Shown piece by piece: positions 28,251 to 36,698 of a stretch of 46,647 bases of DNA. The stretch lies in NCBI GenBank assembly GCA_025352625.1, contig JANXSR010000168.1, forward strand, positions 1-46,647, in the 5' to 3' direction. The translations under genes and the position numbers were made by a program. The notes beneath the pieces are model-generated. The model did no database searches, was not told where the DNA came from, and was given only the letters and a program-made list of their open reading frames with translations. Position 1 is the stretch's first letter; each line of letters opens with the position of its first letter. Origin of the DNA: Ferruginibacter sp. (lineage in GTDB: Bacteria; Bacteroidota; Bacteroidia; Chitinophagales; Chitinophagaceae).

Positions 28251-28772
28251 ATGATAAAAAAATATTATTGTTACAGCCGCCATGTAATAATTGCTTTTAT
28301 TTTAGTGATACTTTTTAATCTTTCCTGTACCATGGCACCTTCTAATCCCACTTCCAATACAGTTGTTAATAACCAGGAAAATGATGCCCGGCAAAAGCCA
28401 TCTTCCAGCTTTAACGATACAATAATTATTAGAGTTACCGCAGCGGTTTTTTATAATCCAGATTCATTACAACTCGATAAAATAAAAGTGGTTACTGATA
28501 AAGATATTTTTGAAAGTAATGTTCATGATTGCTTTTTTCAGATTAAAAACGCCCAGATATTTTTAAAAAAATACTATCCGGCTGTAAAAATAATAGAGGT
28601 TAAAAATGCAAGGTATCTTTGTTTTATAAAAGACAGTGGCGAAAAAGAATACATAGATTTAAATACAAAAAATGATGCTTGCGGCCTGTTTATATTTAAT
28701 GGTAAAAAAGCACCGCTACTGGTTGATATGACGAATATTGAAACTGAACTTGGATTTTATTTTTCTAACTAA
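28251..28772 (+). CDS. Hypothetical lipoprotein
   Basis: A 173-residue protein with a membrane leader and lipobox FNLSC (Cys26). The mature part starts with a low-complexity polar linker (about 30-58) and then a compact alpha/beta domain with VTDKDIFESNVHDCFFQIKN and VKNARYLCFIKDSGEKEYID. I do not recognise the family. It has no haem motif despite sitting between operon B and the cytochrome c gene, and it has no FNR-like site of its own. Confidence 0.6.
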   Translation: MIKKYYCYSRHVIIAFILVILFNLSCTMAPSNPTSNTVVNNQENDARQKPSSSFNDTIIIRVTAAVFYNPDSLQLDKIKVVTDKDIFESNVHDCFFQIKNAQIFLKKYYPAVKIIEVKNARYLCFIKDSGEKEYIDLNTKNDACGLFIFNGKKAPLLVDMTNIETELGFYFSN

Positions 28773-28820
28773 TTTTATATTTTTTCTTTCTCCGCCTAAG
28801 GGATCTTTACCGTATTTTAT

Positions 28821-28834
28821 ATGATTAAAATCAT
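28821..28834. promoter_or_regulatory. FNR/CRP-like operator 3 (cytochrome c gene)
   Basis: Perfect dyad ATGAT-TAAA-ATCAT with the same half-sites as operator 1. The centre is 51.5 bases before TACTTT (28879-28884), a partial -7 element, with no TTTG at -33. Confidence 0.7.
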
Positions 28835-28958
28835 GTGAAAAGATGACTGGTATTGATTTAGAGTAATATTGAATAAAGTACTTTCACATTTGTAAATCAG
28901 ATAATGATATAAAGACGTTGTCTTTTTAAATTTATACACTTTAAAAACAAAGATAATT

Positions 28959-29366
28959 ATGAAAAAAGTTCTCGTTTTTCTTACAGTAACCATTGGATTA
29001 GCCAGTTTTAGCTTTACAGTATTAAACAATCAACAACCTAAACCATGGGCCGTACCGGATAATTTTAAGAAAATGAAAAATGCAGTTTCATCTGATGCAG
29101 CTTCTGTAAAAGAAGGTAAAACGCTCTGGGATACTCACTGCAAATCTTGCCACGGAAATAAAGGTTTAGGCGATGGGTCAAAAGCTGCCCAGTTAAAAAC
29201 AGAACCGGGAGATTTTTCAAAACCATTTGTACAAACCCAGGCCGACGGAGAAATTTTTTATAAGATAACTGAAGGCCGTGATGACATGCCTAATTTTAAA
29301 AAGAAATTACCAGAAGCAGAGGATAGATGGAATCTTGTAAACTTTATTAGAACACTTAAAAAATAA
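28959..29366 (+). CDS. Periplasmic monohaem cytochrome c
   Basis: A 135-residue class I cytochrome c: N-terminal signal or anchor helix (about 4-22), haem motif CKSCHG (Cys61, Cys64, His65) in EGKTLWDTHCKSCHGNKGLG, axial Met110 in GRDDMPNFKKKL and a closing helix WNLVNFIRTLKK. No lipobox is visible, so it is soluble or tethered by its leader. It is a single gene with an FNR-like site upstream and a strong terminator downstream, between the lipoprotein operons and the NrfD operon, and is the natural shuttle between them (inference). Confidence 0.92.
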   Translation: MKKVLVFLTVTIGLASFSFTVLNNQQPKPWAVPDNFKKMKNAVSSDAASVKEGKTLWDTHCKSCHGNKGLGDGSKAAQLKTEPGDFSKPFVQTQADGEIFYKITEGRDDMPNFKKKLPEAEDRWNLVNFIRTLKK

Positions 29367-29386
29367 TTTTTTTTAAATAACTTTTT

Positions 29387-29416
29387 AGACCGGTCTGCGT
29401 TTTCGCAGACCGGTCT
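29387..29416 (+). terminator. Strong terminator after the cytochrome c gene
   Basis: Thirteen-base perfect arms agaccggtctgcg (29387-29399) and cgcagaccggtct (29404-29416) with a TTTT loop, followed by a long T-run. It is the strongest terminator in the window. Confidence 0.92.
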
Positions 29417-29446
29417 TTTTTTTTACCCAAATTTACAAATAGCCTT

Positions 29447-29460
29447 ATGACATCAATCAT
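29447..29460. promoter_or_regulatory. FNR/CRP-like operator 4 (iron-sulphur/NrfD operon)
   Basis: ATGAC-ATCA-ATCAT, one mismatch from a full dyad. The centre is 51.5 bases before TACTTTG (29505-29511), the probable -7 element, and no TTTG is at -33. Same geometry as operators 1-3. Confidence 0.65.
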
Positions 29461-29537
29461 ATTTCATCCTGAGTGAGATTAGCTGTTGCCATAAAAAATC
29501 TTTCTACTTTGTATCATCAAATCAATCTCAAAAACTT

Positions 29538-29768
29538 ATGGATCAAAAAATAAAAAATCCCTCCCGCAAAAAATTTTTGCTTTGGGGTGCCAGTATTCTT
29601 TCTTCAATTACTGTATTAAAATTTGTCACTGTTGGTAAAAAGAAAAAAAGCGAAACAGTAAAAATGCTTACCCAGGATGGTACGCTTGTAGAGGTAAGTA
29701 TAGCTGCTCTTTCTGCCAAAAAGAAAAAAATTACCAATGCAGAATTACAAAACTGGATCGAAAGATAA
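29538..29768 (+). CDS. Small protein with Tat-like leader, paralogous to the N-terminus of the next gene
   Basis: A 76-residue protein starting with a Tat-like leader (PSRKKFLLWGASILS; Arg-Lys rather than Arg-Arg) and then SETVKMLTQDGTLVEVSIAA and ITNAELQNWI. The same pattern, VK-L-x-x-DG-x-x-x-EV then an NxE-containing helix end, occurs in residues 42-78 of the iron-sulphur protein encoded 28 bases downstream. No cofactor ligands are present. It may be a membrane-anchored partner or chaperone-like subunit of the complex; function unknown. First gene of the operon with an FNR-like site. Confidence 0.7.
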   Translation: MDQKIKNPSRKKFLLWGASILSSITVLKFVTVGKKKKSETVKMLTQDGTLVEVSIAALSAKKKKITNAELQNWIER

Positions 29769-29796
29769 TTCGTCCGACCAATAAATCTCATTTAAA

Positions 29797-30720
29797 ATGA
29801 ATGGAGAAAAATCACGCAGAGAATTCCTGGCAGCCGGTTTATTAACTACGCTTGCCGTAGCCTGCAATTCAAAAAAATCCCCTTTTACTCCTGAGGAGGA
29901 TGTAAAGGCATCTGGCGAAAAAGTCAAACTGCTTTCAGTAGATGGTGAAATTATTGAGGTAGATAAAGCTTTTCTGAAGCCGGTACCGCACATGCCTTCT
30001 GTCAGCAACGACGAAATAAGGAAAGGTATTCCAGGCAAAAAATTTGCCATGGTGATCGATCTCTCCCGCTGCAAAAATTTAAAAAAATGTCAGAGTGCCT
30101 GTAATCACATGCACAATGTACATTCAGAACAAAACTGGATAAAGGTGTATGAAATGCAGGATGCTGATAAAACTGCGCCTTACTGGCAACCCACAACCTG
30201 CATGCATTGTGATGAACCACCATGTGTAAAGGTTTGTCCGGTTGGTGCAACCTTTAAACGTCAGGATGGCATTGTATTGATAGATAGCGACCGTTGTATT
30301 GGCTGTAGATTTTGTATGGCTGCCTGTCCTTATTCAACAAGAGTTTTTAACTGGGAAGAACCAATACTTCCTGAAGGAGTTGCAGAGCAGGAATATAATG
30401 CAGAAACCAGCGTACCACAAAAAAGAGGAACTGTTGGCAAATGCGATTTTTGCCCTGATATGACCCGTATGGGTATGTTACCACATTGTGTTTCTGCATG
30501 TCCCAATGGGGTGTTTTTCTTTGGTGATATCAATGAAGATTCAGTTACCAATGGCTCTGAAACATTTCGCTTCAGCGACCTTGTAAAAGATAAAGCAGGC
30601 TATCGCCTGCTGGAAGATTTGGGAACTAAACCAAGTGTTTATTACCTGCCACCCGTAAACCGGAATTTTAAATTTGAAGATGGTCTTAAAAAAGAAGAGC
30701 CAGCTGAAAAAAAATCCTAA
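29797..30720 (+). CDS. Tat-exported four-cluster-type iron-sulphur protein (NrfC/PsrB/DmsB-like)
   Basis: A 307-residue electron-transfer subunit. The Tat signal is SRREFL, with a possible lipobox (AVAC, Cys23). Cys motifs: site 1 RCKNLKKCQSAC (92-102), site 2 CMHCDEPPCVKVCP (about 135-147), site 3 CIGCRFCMAACP (about 167-178), site 4 CDFCP...HCVSACP (about 216-235). Sites 2-4 have full ligand sets for [4Fe-4S] clusters; in site 1 the usual second Cys is Leu96 or so, leaving three. It passes electrons between the membrane NrfD subunit and a periplasmic partner. Its stop codon is immediately followed by the nrfD ATG. No molybdopterin subunit gene is nearby. Confidence 0.9.
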   Translation: MNGEKSRREFLAAGLLTTLAVACNSKKSPFTPEEDVKASGEKVKLLSVDGEIIEVDKAFLKPVPHMPSVSNDEIRKGIPGKKFAMVIDLSRCKNLKKCQSACNHMHNVHSEQNWIKVYEMQDADKTAPYWQPTTCMHCDEPPCVKVCPVGATFKRQDGIVLIDSDRCIGCRFCMAACPYSTRVFNWEEPILPEGVAEQEYNAETSVPQKRGTVGKCDFCPDMTRMGMLPHCVSACPNGVFFFGDINEDSVTNGSETFRFSDLVKDKAGYRLLEDLGTKPSVYYLPPVNRNFKFEDGLKKEEPAEKKS

Positions 30721-32049
30721 ATGAACAACGTGGAAAATACTAAAAAATTTACCCCCGAAAAAATCATCAGTGATTTGTTGCCACAACAGTTTGGCCGCAG
30801 GGGAGTTATATGGACTGGTATATTACTGGCCATATGTTGTATCGGCGCATTCGCCTATATTCAACAATTAAGAAAAGGATTGGTAGTCACCAACATGGGC
30901 GACTACGTTTCCTGGGGTATTTATATTTCGAACTTTGTTTTCTTTGTTGCCATCAGCCTGGTGGGGTCATTGATCACTGCCATATTTAGGCTGGCTGATG
31001 TTCCGTGGCGCACGCCATTAACACGCATTTCAGAGATTATAGCGGTTTCTGCAATTACCTTCGCTGCGCTTATCATCATTGTAGATATGGGACGTCCTGA
31101 AAGAATGCTTTTTCTTTTTACCCATGGCCGTTTACAATCTCCCATCATGTGGGATGTGATCGTAATTAGCACTTATTTCTGTACCAGTTTATTGTTATTG
31201 TACATTACACTGCTGCCGGATATTAAGATTATGATTGGTGCTAAAGAAAAAATGAGCACTACCCCATTTTACAAATTATACAAGTGGTTGGGCAATTTCT
31301 GGAAAGGAACGGAAAGGCAGGAGAAAATCAGGGACAAATCTATTACCATACTTTGTATAACAATTATTCCAGTAGCATTTTGTATACACACAGTTACTTC
31401 GTGGTTATTTGCAACCACTTACCGCCCTGGGTGGGACAGTACAAACTTTGGTGCCTATTTTGTTTCAGGAGCTTTTTTAGTTGGTGCTGGCGGTGTGGTA
31501 GTGGCAATGTATGTTTTTAGAAAAGTGTATAAGCTGGAACATTATATTACCGAAAGACATTTTGATAAAATGGGAAAAATTTTGGTGCTGTTGGCATTAT
31601 TGTATTTGTATTTTAATGTTAATGAATACCTGGTACCTGCCTTTAAAATGAAAAAAGATGAAGAAGCACATTTGGTTGGTTTATTTACCGGCGAATTTGC
31701 ACCCCTTTTCTGGTTTGCCATTATAGTGGGTATGATCATCCCAATTATAATTTTAGTATTTAAAAAAGGAAGAAAACCCAATGCCATGTTTGTGGCCGGC
31801 GTTATGGTAGTTGTGGGTGCCTGGTTTAAGAGATACCTGATTGTTACACCAACTTTGCTGCATCCATTTTTGCCTAAATATGATGCCCCTGCAAAATACA
31901 GCCATTACTTTCCAAGCTGGCAGGAATGGGCAATTACCGCAGGTTCTCTTGCCGGCGTATTATTGATCATCACTTTTTTTGCAAGGGTGTTTCCTATCAT
32001 TTCAATTTATAAAACCATTACCGATCATGAAAGTGAATTACCATCATAA
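30721..32049 (+). CDS. nrfD: NrfD/PsrC-family membrane quinol-interacting subunit
   Basis: A 442-residue integral membrane protein with about ten predicted helices. Motifs such as NMGDYVSWGIYISNFVFFVA, DMGRPERMLFLFTHGRLQSP and PVAFCIHTVTSWLFATTYRP match the NrfD/polysulphide-reductase family, which exchanges electrons between the quinone pool and a periplasmic iron-sulphur subunit. It starts at the base after the iron-sulphur gene stop and overlaps the next gene by 23 bases, so the three are tightly coupled. The set resembles the B and C subunits of alternative complex III without its other subunits. Confidence 0.92.
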   Translation: MNNVENTKKFTPEKIISDLLPQQFGRRGVIWTGILLAICCIGAFAYIQQLRKGLVVTNMGDYVSWGIYISNFVFFVAISLVGSLITAIFRLADVPWRTPLTRISEIIAVSAITFAALIIIVDMGRPERMLFLFTHGRLQSPIMWDVIVISTYFCTSLLLLYITLLPDIKIMIGAKEKMSTTPFYKLYKWLGNFWKGTERQEKIRDKSITILCITIIPVAFCIHTVTSWLFATTYRPGWDSTNFGAYFVSGAFLVGAGGVVVAMYVFRKVYKLEHYITERHFDKMGKILVLLALLYLYFNVNEYLVPAFKMKKDEEAHLVGLFTGEFAPLFWFAIIVGMIIPIIILVFKKGRKPNAMFVAGVMVVVGAWFKRYLIVTPTLLHPFLPKYDAPAKYSHYFPSWQEWAITAGSLAGVLLIITFFARVFPIISIYKTITDHESELPS

Positions 32050-32941
32050 ACTTATTATACTGCTGTTTTTTCTTGCAGGAACAACCGCAGCTAAAATACA
32101 GGCACAGGATTCTGCTGCTGCAACTACCATACTAAGTCTTCGCTATTTTCTTCCTGAAAATAAAGTGCCTTACATTGAAGTAAATACAAAAAAGAAAACA
32201 GGAAGAATATTTGAACCTGTTAAAGGAGTTGCTGTGAATGTATATTTTAATGAAACATCTGAAAGAAATTTATTGGGTAAAATAACCACCGCTTCAAATG
32301 GAATAGGAAAAGTAGGTATCCCTGCTTCTTTTAAAGCAGCATGGGATTCGGCGACTGAGGTTAAATTTCTTGCTGTATCCGATTCCTCCAAAGAACAGGA
32401 ATCTTTGAATAGTGACGTAACAATCAAAAAAGCAATCCTTATTCTTGATACTGCATTAGTTGATGGAGTAAGAAATGTAACAGCCCAATTGAAGGAGAAA
32501 AAGGGAAGCGAATGGATAGCTGTTAAAGAGATTGAAATGAAGGTGGGGGTTAAACGCCTTGGAGGTAACTTAACAGTAGGAGATGCAGATACCTACACAT
32601 CCGATTCAACCGGGTTGGTAAGCGCAGCGTACATGAGGGACTCTTTGGCCGGTGATGAAAAAGGAAATCTTATACTGGTTGCAAAAGTAGAAGACAATGA
32701 TGCGTATGGAAATTTAGTTGTTGAAAAATCAGTTCTATGGGGGAAACCTACACAGGCAGATACACATTTCTGGCATCGCACACTTTGGTCAACAGGTAAC
32801 AGAGCTCCTGTATGGTTAATATTTATAGCTTTTGCCATTATCGCCGGAGTTTGGAGTACAATCATCTACCTGGTAAGACAGATTATTAAAATTAAGAAAA
32901 TAGGTAAGGAATATGAACGCACGGCTACGGCGATAAAATAG
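32027..32941 (+). CDS. Periplasmic protein with C-terminal membrane anchor, NrfD operon
   Basis: A 304-residue protein: signal peptide (about 1-26, ending KIQAQ), two beta-rich domains (about 35-150 with EPVKGVAVNVYFNETSERNL, and 150-255) and a C-terminal transmembrane helix (about 262-285, VWLIFIAFAIIAGVWSTIIY) followed by a short basic tail. No haem or metal motif. ATG 32027 overlaps the end of nrfD by 23 bases, which ties it to the quinol module as a probable accessory or docking subunit. The family is not one I can name. A longer reading from a TTG at 31979 lacks a proper signal peptide start. Confidence 0.75.
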   Translation: MKVNYHHKLIILLFFLAGTTAAKIQAQDSAAATTILSLRYFLPENKVPYIEVNTKKKTGRIFEPVKGVAVNVYFNETSERNLLGKITTASNGIGKVGIPASFKAAWDSATEVKFLAVSDSSKEQESLNSDVTIKKAILILDTALVDGVRNVTAQLKEKKGSEWIAVKEIEMKVGVKRLGGNLTVGDADTYTSDSTGLVSAAYMRDSLAGDEKGNLILVAKVEDNDAYGNLVVEKSVLWGKPTQADTHFWHRTLWSTGNRAPVWLIFIAFAIIAGVWSTIIYLVRQIIKIKKIGKEYERTATAIK

Positions 32942-33002
32942 TGTTTTATTTTTTGTTTAAGTGTTATTGAAATTTCTGTAACGATTGGTTGCTGATTTTA
33001 AA

Positions 33003-33033
33003 AATGTTCATCCGCTTTTGGCAGATGAGCATT
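33003..33033 (+). terminator. Terminator after the NrfD operon
   Basis: Thirteen-base arms (33003-33015 and 33021-33033) pair with one G-U and one mismatch around a ttttg loop, followed by T-rich sequence. Confidence 0.65.
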
Positions 33034-33078
33034 TTTGTTTATAGTAATTTCTGAAATTTTTACTGCTAAAGAAACCTG

Positions 33079-33086
33079 TACTTTTG
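33079..33086 (+). promoter_or_regulatory. Candidate -7 element of icmF
   Basis: TACTTTTG matches TAnnTTTG exactly, 45 bases before the ATG at 33132. No convincing TTTG at the right distance upstream. Confidence 0.4.
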
Positions 33087-33131
33087 TTGTATGGAAGTAT
33101 CATTTTTACTTCTATTTAATAATTGTTGTTC

Positions 33132-36100
33132 ATGCCATTTACACCAAAAAATAAAGTTAGAATTGTAACTGCCGCAGCCTTGTTTGACGGACACGATGCA
33201 GCCATTAATATTATGCGCCGCATACTGCAAAGCAAGGGTGCCGAAATCATTCATCTTGGCCATAATAGAAGCGTACACGAAATTGTAGAATGTGCCATTG
33301 AAGAAGATGTGCAGGGAATTGCCATTACTAGTTACCAGGGCGGCCATGTAGAATTTTTTAAATACATGAAAGATTTGCTAGAGGAAAACGGTAGCGGTCA
33401 CATCAAAATATTTGGTGGCGGCGGCGGAACTATTTTACCTTTAGAGATAGAAGAACTTCATAACTACGGCATCAGTAGAATTTATAGTCCGGATGATGGG
33501 AGAACGATGGGTTTGGAAGGAATGATTGCGGATGTGATAGAAAGATGCCTGGCAGTAGATTCGCCAAAATCTTTCCCTAAAGGAGATACTTTGAATCATT
33601 TAACTAATGGTAATAATCACTACGAACTGGGCGAGTGGCGGCCAGTAAAAAATATTGCCAGGGCAATTACACTTGCAGAAAATCGGGAAGATTATTTACA
33701 ACTGATATCCAATTTAAAAGAAGCATCTTTTAAATTATCCCACCTTTCCTCACCTGTCCTTGGTATCACCGGCACTGGCGGTGCTGGTAAGTCTTCGGTA
33801 ACAGATGAAATAGTGCGTCGCTTTTTAAACGCATACAACGATAAAACAATTGCAGTAATCTCAGTTGATCCATCTAAGAAAAAAACAGGCGGTGCATTGT
33901 TGGGCGATCGCATACGAATGAATTCGATCTCTTCGCCAAGGGTATACATGCGGAGCCTTGCAACAAGGGAAAGTGACAAAGCATTGAGTCAATATGTAGC
34001 TGAGGCCATCGATATTTGCAAAGCCGCACAATTTGATTTTATCATTTTAGAAAGTGCCGGTGTGGGGCAAAGTGATGCATCTATTTTAGATTTTGTGGAT
34101 GTGAGTATGTATGTAATGACACCTGAATATGGTGCGCCATCACAACTGGAAAAAATAAATATGCTGGATTATGCCGATGTGGTTTGTATCAATAAATTTG
34201 ATAAGGCCGGCGCATTAGATGCATTGCACGATGTACGCAAACAGTTTAAACGCAACCACAGTTTGTGGGATGCTAAAGACGAAACATTACCCATCGTTGG
34301 CACCATTGCAGCACAATTTAATGACACAGGCATAAATGAGTTGTTTGAAAGGTTAATGGAAAAGGTGGCAGAAAAAACCGGGGTAGAATTTAATGGTGAA
34401 ATAGAACACCATGCTCATATAAAAAATACAGCCAGCCAGTCTACGATTATTCCGCCAAAAAGAGTTCGGTATTTATCTGAGATAGCAGAAGCCATTGAAG
34501 AATATGATGAATGGGTTATTAAACAAAGTAATCTTGCAAGGCAATTATATCAAATTGACGGTACATTAAAATCTTTGCTGTCAACTTCATCCTCCACAAC
34601 TGTTGAAGAGGAGTTACTGAAATTAAAAAAATTAATAGAAGAAGAACTTTACACCGGGAATAAAAAATTAATCGACAGCTGGCCTGCTACACGTGAGCGC
34701 TATGCCAAAGCATTCTACGAATTTAAAGTGAGGGATAAAGTGATTAAACAACCACTCACTTTTAAAAGTTTATCCGGCACAGAAATAGCAAAAGTGCTGT
34801 TGCCAAAATTCAATGATTGGGGCGATATACTTACCTGGCAGTTACAGGAAAATGTACCCGGAGAATTTCCATTTACAGCAGGTGTATTTCCTTTAAAAAG
34901 AGAAGGGGAAGACCCGACAAGAATGTTCGCCGGTGAAGGAGGCCCCGAAAGAACCAACAGGCGTTTTCATTATGTAAGTCTGGGCCAGCCTGCAAAGCGC
35001 CTCAGCACTGCTTTTGACAGCGTTACGCTGTATGGTGAAGATCCTGCCCCCCGGCCTGATATTTATGGCAAGGTTGGTAACAGCGGTGTAAGCATTGCTA
35101 CCGTGGATGATGCCAAAAAACTATACAGTGGCTTTGATTTATGTGATGCAAAAACTTCTGTAAGTATGACGATCAATGGCCCGGCACCTATGCTGCTGGC
35201 ATTTTTTATGAATGCAGCCATTGACCAGCAATGTGAAAAATACATCATTGAAAATAATTTGCAGGAAGAAGTAAATAAAAAGATTGAAGCAACATACAGT
35301 ATCGATAATTTACCGAGGTACGTTGATGTGAATGGAAAAGAGATTGTGCCAGTTAAAGGAAATTTTAACGGGCTGTTGCCGCAAGGTAACGATGGCCTGG
35401 GCCTCCGTTTATTAGGTTTAACCGGGGAAGATGTTTTACCAAAAGAAGTTTACCAAAAAATAAAAGCCCATGCATTGGCAACGGTAAGAGGGACAGTGCA
35501 GGCTGATATTTTAAAAGAGGACCAGGCGCAGAATACCTGCATTTTTTCTACTGAGTTTGCTTTAAAACTTATGGGTGATGTACAGGAATATTTTATTGAA
35601 AATAAAGTTCAAAATTTTTACAGTGTTAGCATTAGTGGTTATCATATTGCGGAGGCAGGTGCCAACCCTATTACACAACTGGCCTTTACTTTAGCAAATG
35701 GATTTACCTATGTAGAATATTATTTAAGCAGGGGGATGAACATCGATGATTTTGCACCTAACTTATCTTTCTTTTTCAGCAATGGTATGGATCCTGAATA
35801 CAGTGTAATTGGCAGGGTGGCAAGAAAAATATGGGCCAAGGCAATGAAATATAAATACAAAGCCAACAGCCGTTCGCAAAAATTAAAATACCATATTCAA
35901 ACAAGTGGCCGGTCGCTACATGCACAGGAAATTGATTTTAATGATATCCGTACAACATTGCAGGCACTGTATGCCATTTATGATAATTGCAGCTCACTAC
36001 ATACCAATGCTTATGATGAGGCTATCACAACACCTACTGAGGAGAGTGTACGAAGAGCAATGGCGATACAATTAATTATAAACCGGGAACTTGGTACAGC

Positions 36101-36587
36101 AAAAAATGAAAATCCAAACCAGGGATCTTTTTTAACGGAAGAATTAACCGACCTGGTAGAAGCTGCTGTGCTGGCAGAGTTTGAACGCTTAACAGAAAGA
36201 GGTGGTGTATTAGGTGCAATGGAACGTATGTACCAGCGCAATAAAATTCAGGAAGAAAGTTTGTACTACGAAACATTAAAGCATACCGGTGAATATCCAA
36301 TTGTAGGGGTCAATACTTTTTTAAATAAGAATGGCAGTCCTACTATTTTGCCTACTGAAGTTATCCGCAGCACCACAGCAGAAAAAGATTTTCAAATACA
36401 ATCTGTAACAAGGTTTCATGAGCGCCACAAAGAAAAGTCGGCATTGATGTTAAAAAGGCTGCAGGAAGTAGCCATCGCAAATGGAAATCTATTTACCGAA
36501 TTAATGGAAACGGTAAAGTATTGTTCGCTTGGGCAAATTACCAATGCATTGTATGCAGTTGGTGGGCAGTACAGAAGGAACATGTAA
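33132..36587 (+). CDS. icmF: Fused isobutyryl-CoA mutase IcmF
   Basis: Adenosylcobalamin-dependent acyl-CoA mutase with built-in G-protein chaperone, 1151 residues. N-terminal B12-binding domain (about 1-140) with FDGHDAAIN and GGGGGTI; MeaB-like GTPase (about 190-420) with Walker [10 protein letters not shown] and NKFD; linker; mutase barrel (about 540-1150) with [20 protein letters not shown]. In methylmalonyl-CoA mutases the corresponding active-site segment has a Tyr (GPYATMY); the Phe-containing form here fits IcmF, so isobutyryl/butyryl-CoA (or pivalyl/isovaleryl-CoA) is the likelier substrate. ATG 33132 is preferred to an upstream TTG. Single-gene unit with its own terminator. Confidence 0.92.
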   Translation: MPFTPKNKVRIVTAAALFDGHDAAINIMRRILQSKGAEIIHLGHNRSVHEIVECAIEEDVQGIAITSYQGGHVEFFKYMKDLLEENGSGHIKIFGGGGGTILPLEIEELHNYGISRIYSPDDGRTMGLEGMIADVIERCLAVDSPKSFPKGDTLNHLTNGNNHYELGEWRPVKNIARAITLAENREDYLQLISNLKEASFKLSHLSSPVLGITGTGGAGKSSVTDEIVRRFLNAYNDKTIAVISVDPSKKKTGGALLGDRIRMNSISSPRVYMRSLATRESDKALSQYVAEAIDICKAAQFDFIILESAGVGQSDASILDFVDVSMYVMTPEYGAPSQLEKINMLDYADVVCINKFDKAGALDALHDVRKQFKRNHSLWDAKDETLPIVGTIAAQFNDTGINELFERLMEKVAEKTGVEFNGEIEHHAHIKNTASQSTIIPPKRVRYLSEIAEAIEEYDEWVIKQSNLARQLYQIDGTLKSLLSTSSSTTVEEELLKLKKLIEEELYTGNKKLIDSWPATRERYAKAFYEFKVRDKVIKQPLTFKSLSGTEIAKVLLPKFNDWGDILTWQLQENVPGEFPFTAGVFPLKREGEDPTRMFAGEGGPERTNRRFHYVSLGQPAKRLSTAFDSVTLYGEDPAPRPDIYGKVGNSGVSIATVDDAKKLYSGFDLCDAKTSVSMTINGPAPMLLAFFMNAAIDQQCEKYIIENNLQEEVNKKIEATYSIDNLPRYVDVNGKEIVPVKGNFNGLLPQGNDGLGLRLLGLTGEDVLPKEVYQKIKAHALATVRGTVQADILKEDQAQNTCIFSTEFALKLMGDVQEYFIENKVQNFYSVSISGYHIAEAGANPITQLAFTLANGFTYVEYYLSRGMNIDDFAPNLSFFFSNGMDPEYSVIGRVARKIWAKAMKYKYKANSRSQKLKYHIQTSGRSLHAQEIDFNDIRTTLQALYAIYDNCSSLHTNAYDEAITTPTEESVRRAMAIQLIINRELGTAKNENPNQGSFLTEELTDLVEAAVLAEFERLTERGGVLGAMERMYQRNKIQEESLYYETLKHTGEYPIVGVNTFLNKNGSPTILPTEVIRSTTAEKDFQIQSVTRFHERHKEKSALMLKRLQEVAIANGNLFTELMETVKYCSLGQITNALYAVGGQYRRNM

Positions 36588-36607
36588 TGAATGCTCCAAA
36601 TTTTTTG

Positions 36608-36626
36608 AATTGGTATCTTACCAATT
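36608..36626 (+). terminator. Terminator after icmF
   Basis: Eight-base arms aattggta (36608-36615) and taccaatt (36619-36626) followed by a run of T, 20 bases past the icmF stop. Confidence 0.75.
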
Positions 36627-36698
36627 TCCTTTTTTTATTTTGATTCTGCTAAAATTGTATTGCGGTAACTGTCTAAAAAAGAATTCCTAATTTAGCAT

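Noticed and set aside
29797..32941. Complete Nrf nitrite reductase or polysulphide reductase operon
   Set aside because: No pentahaem nitrite reductase and no molybdopterin catalytic subunit is encoded in the window; only the electron-transfer and quinol subunits are present.
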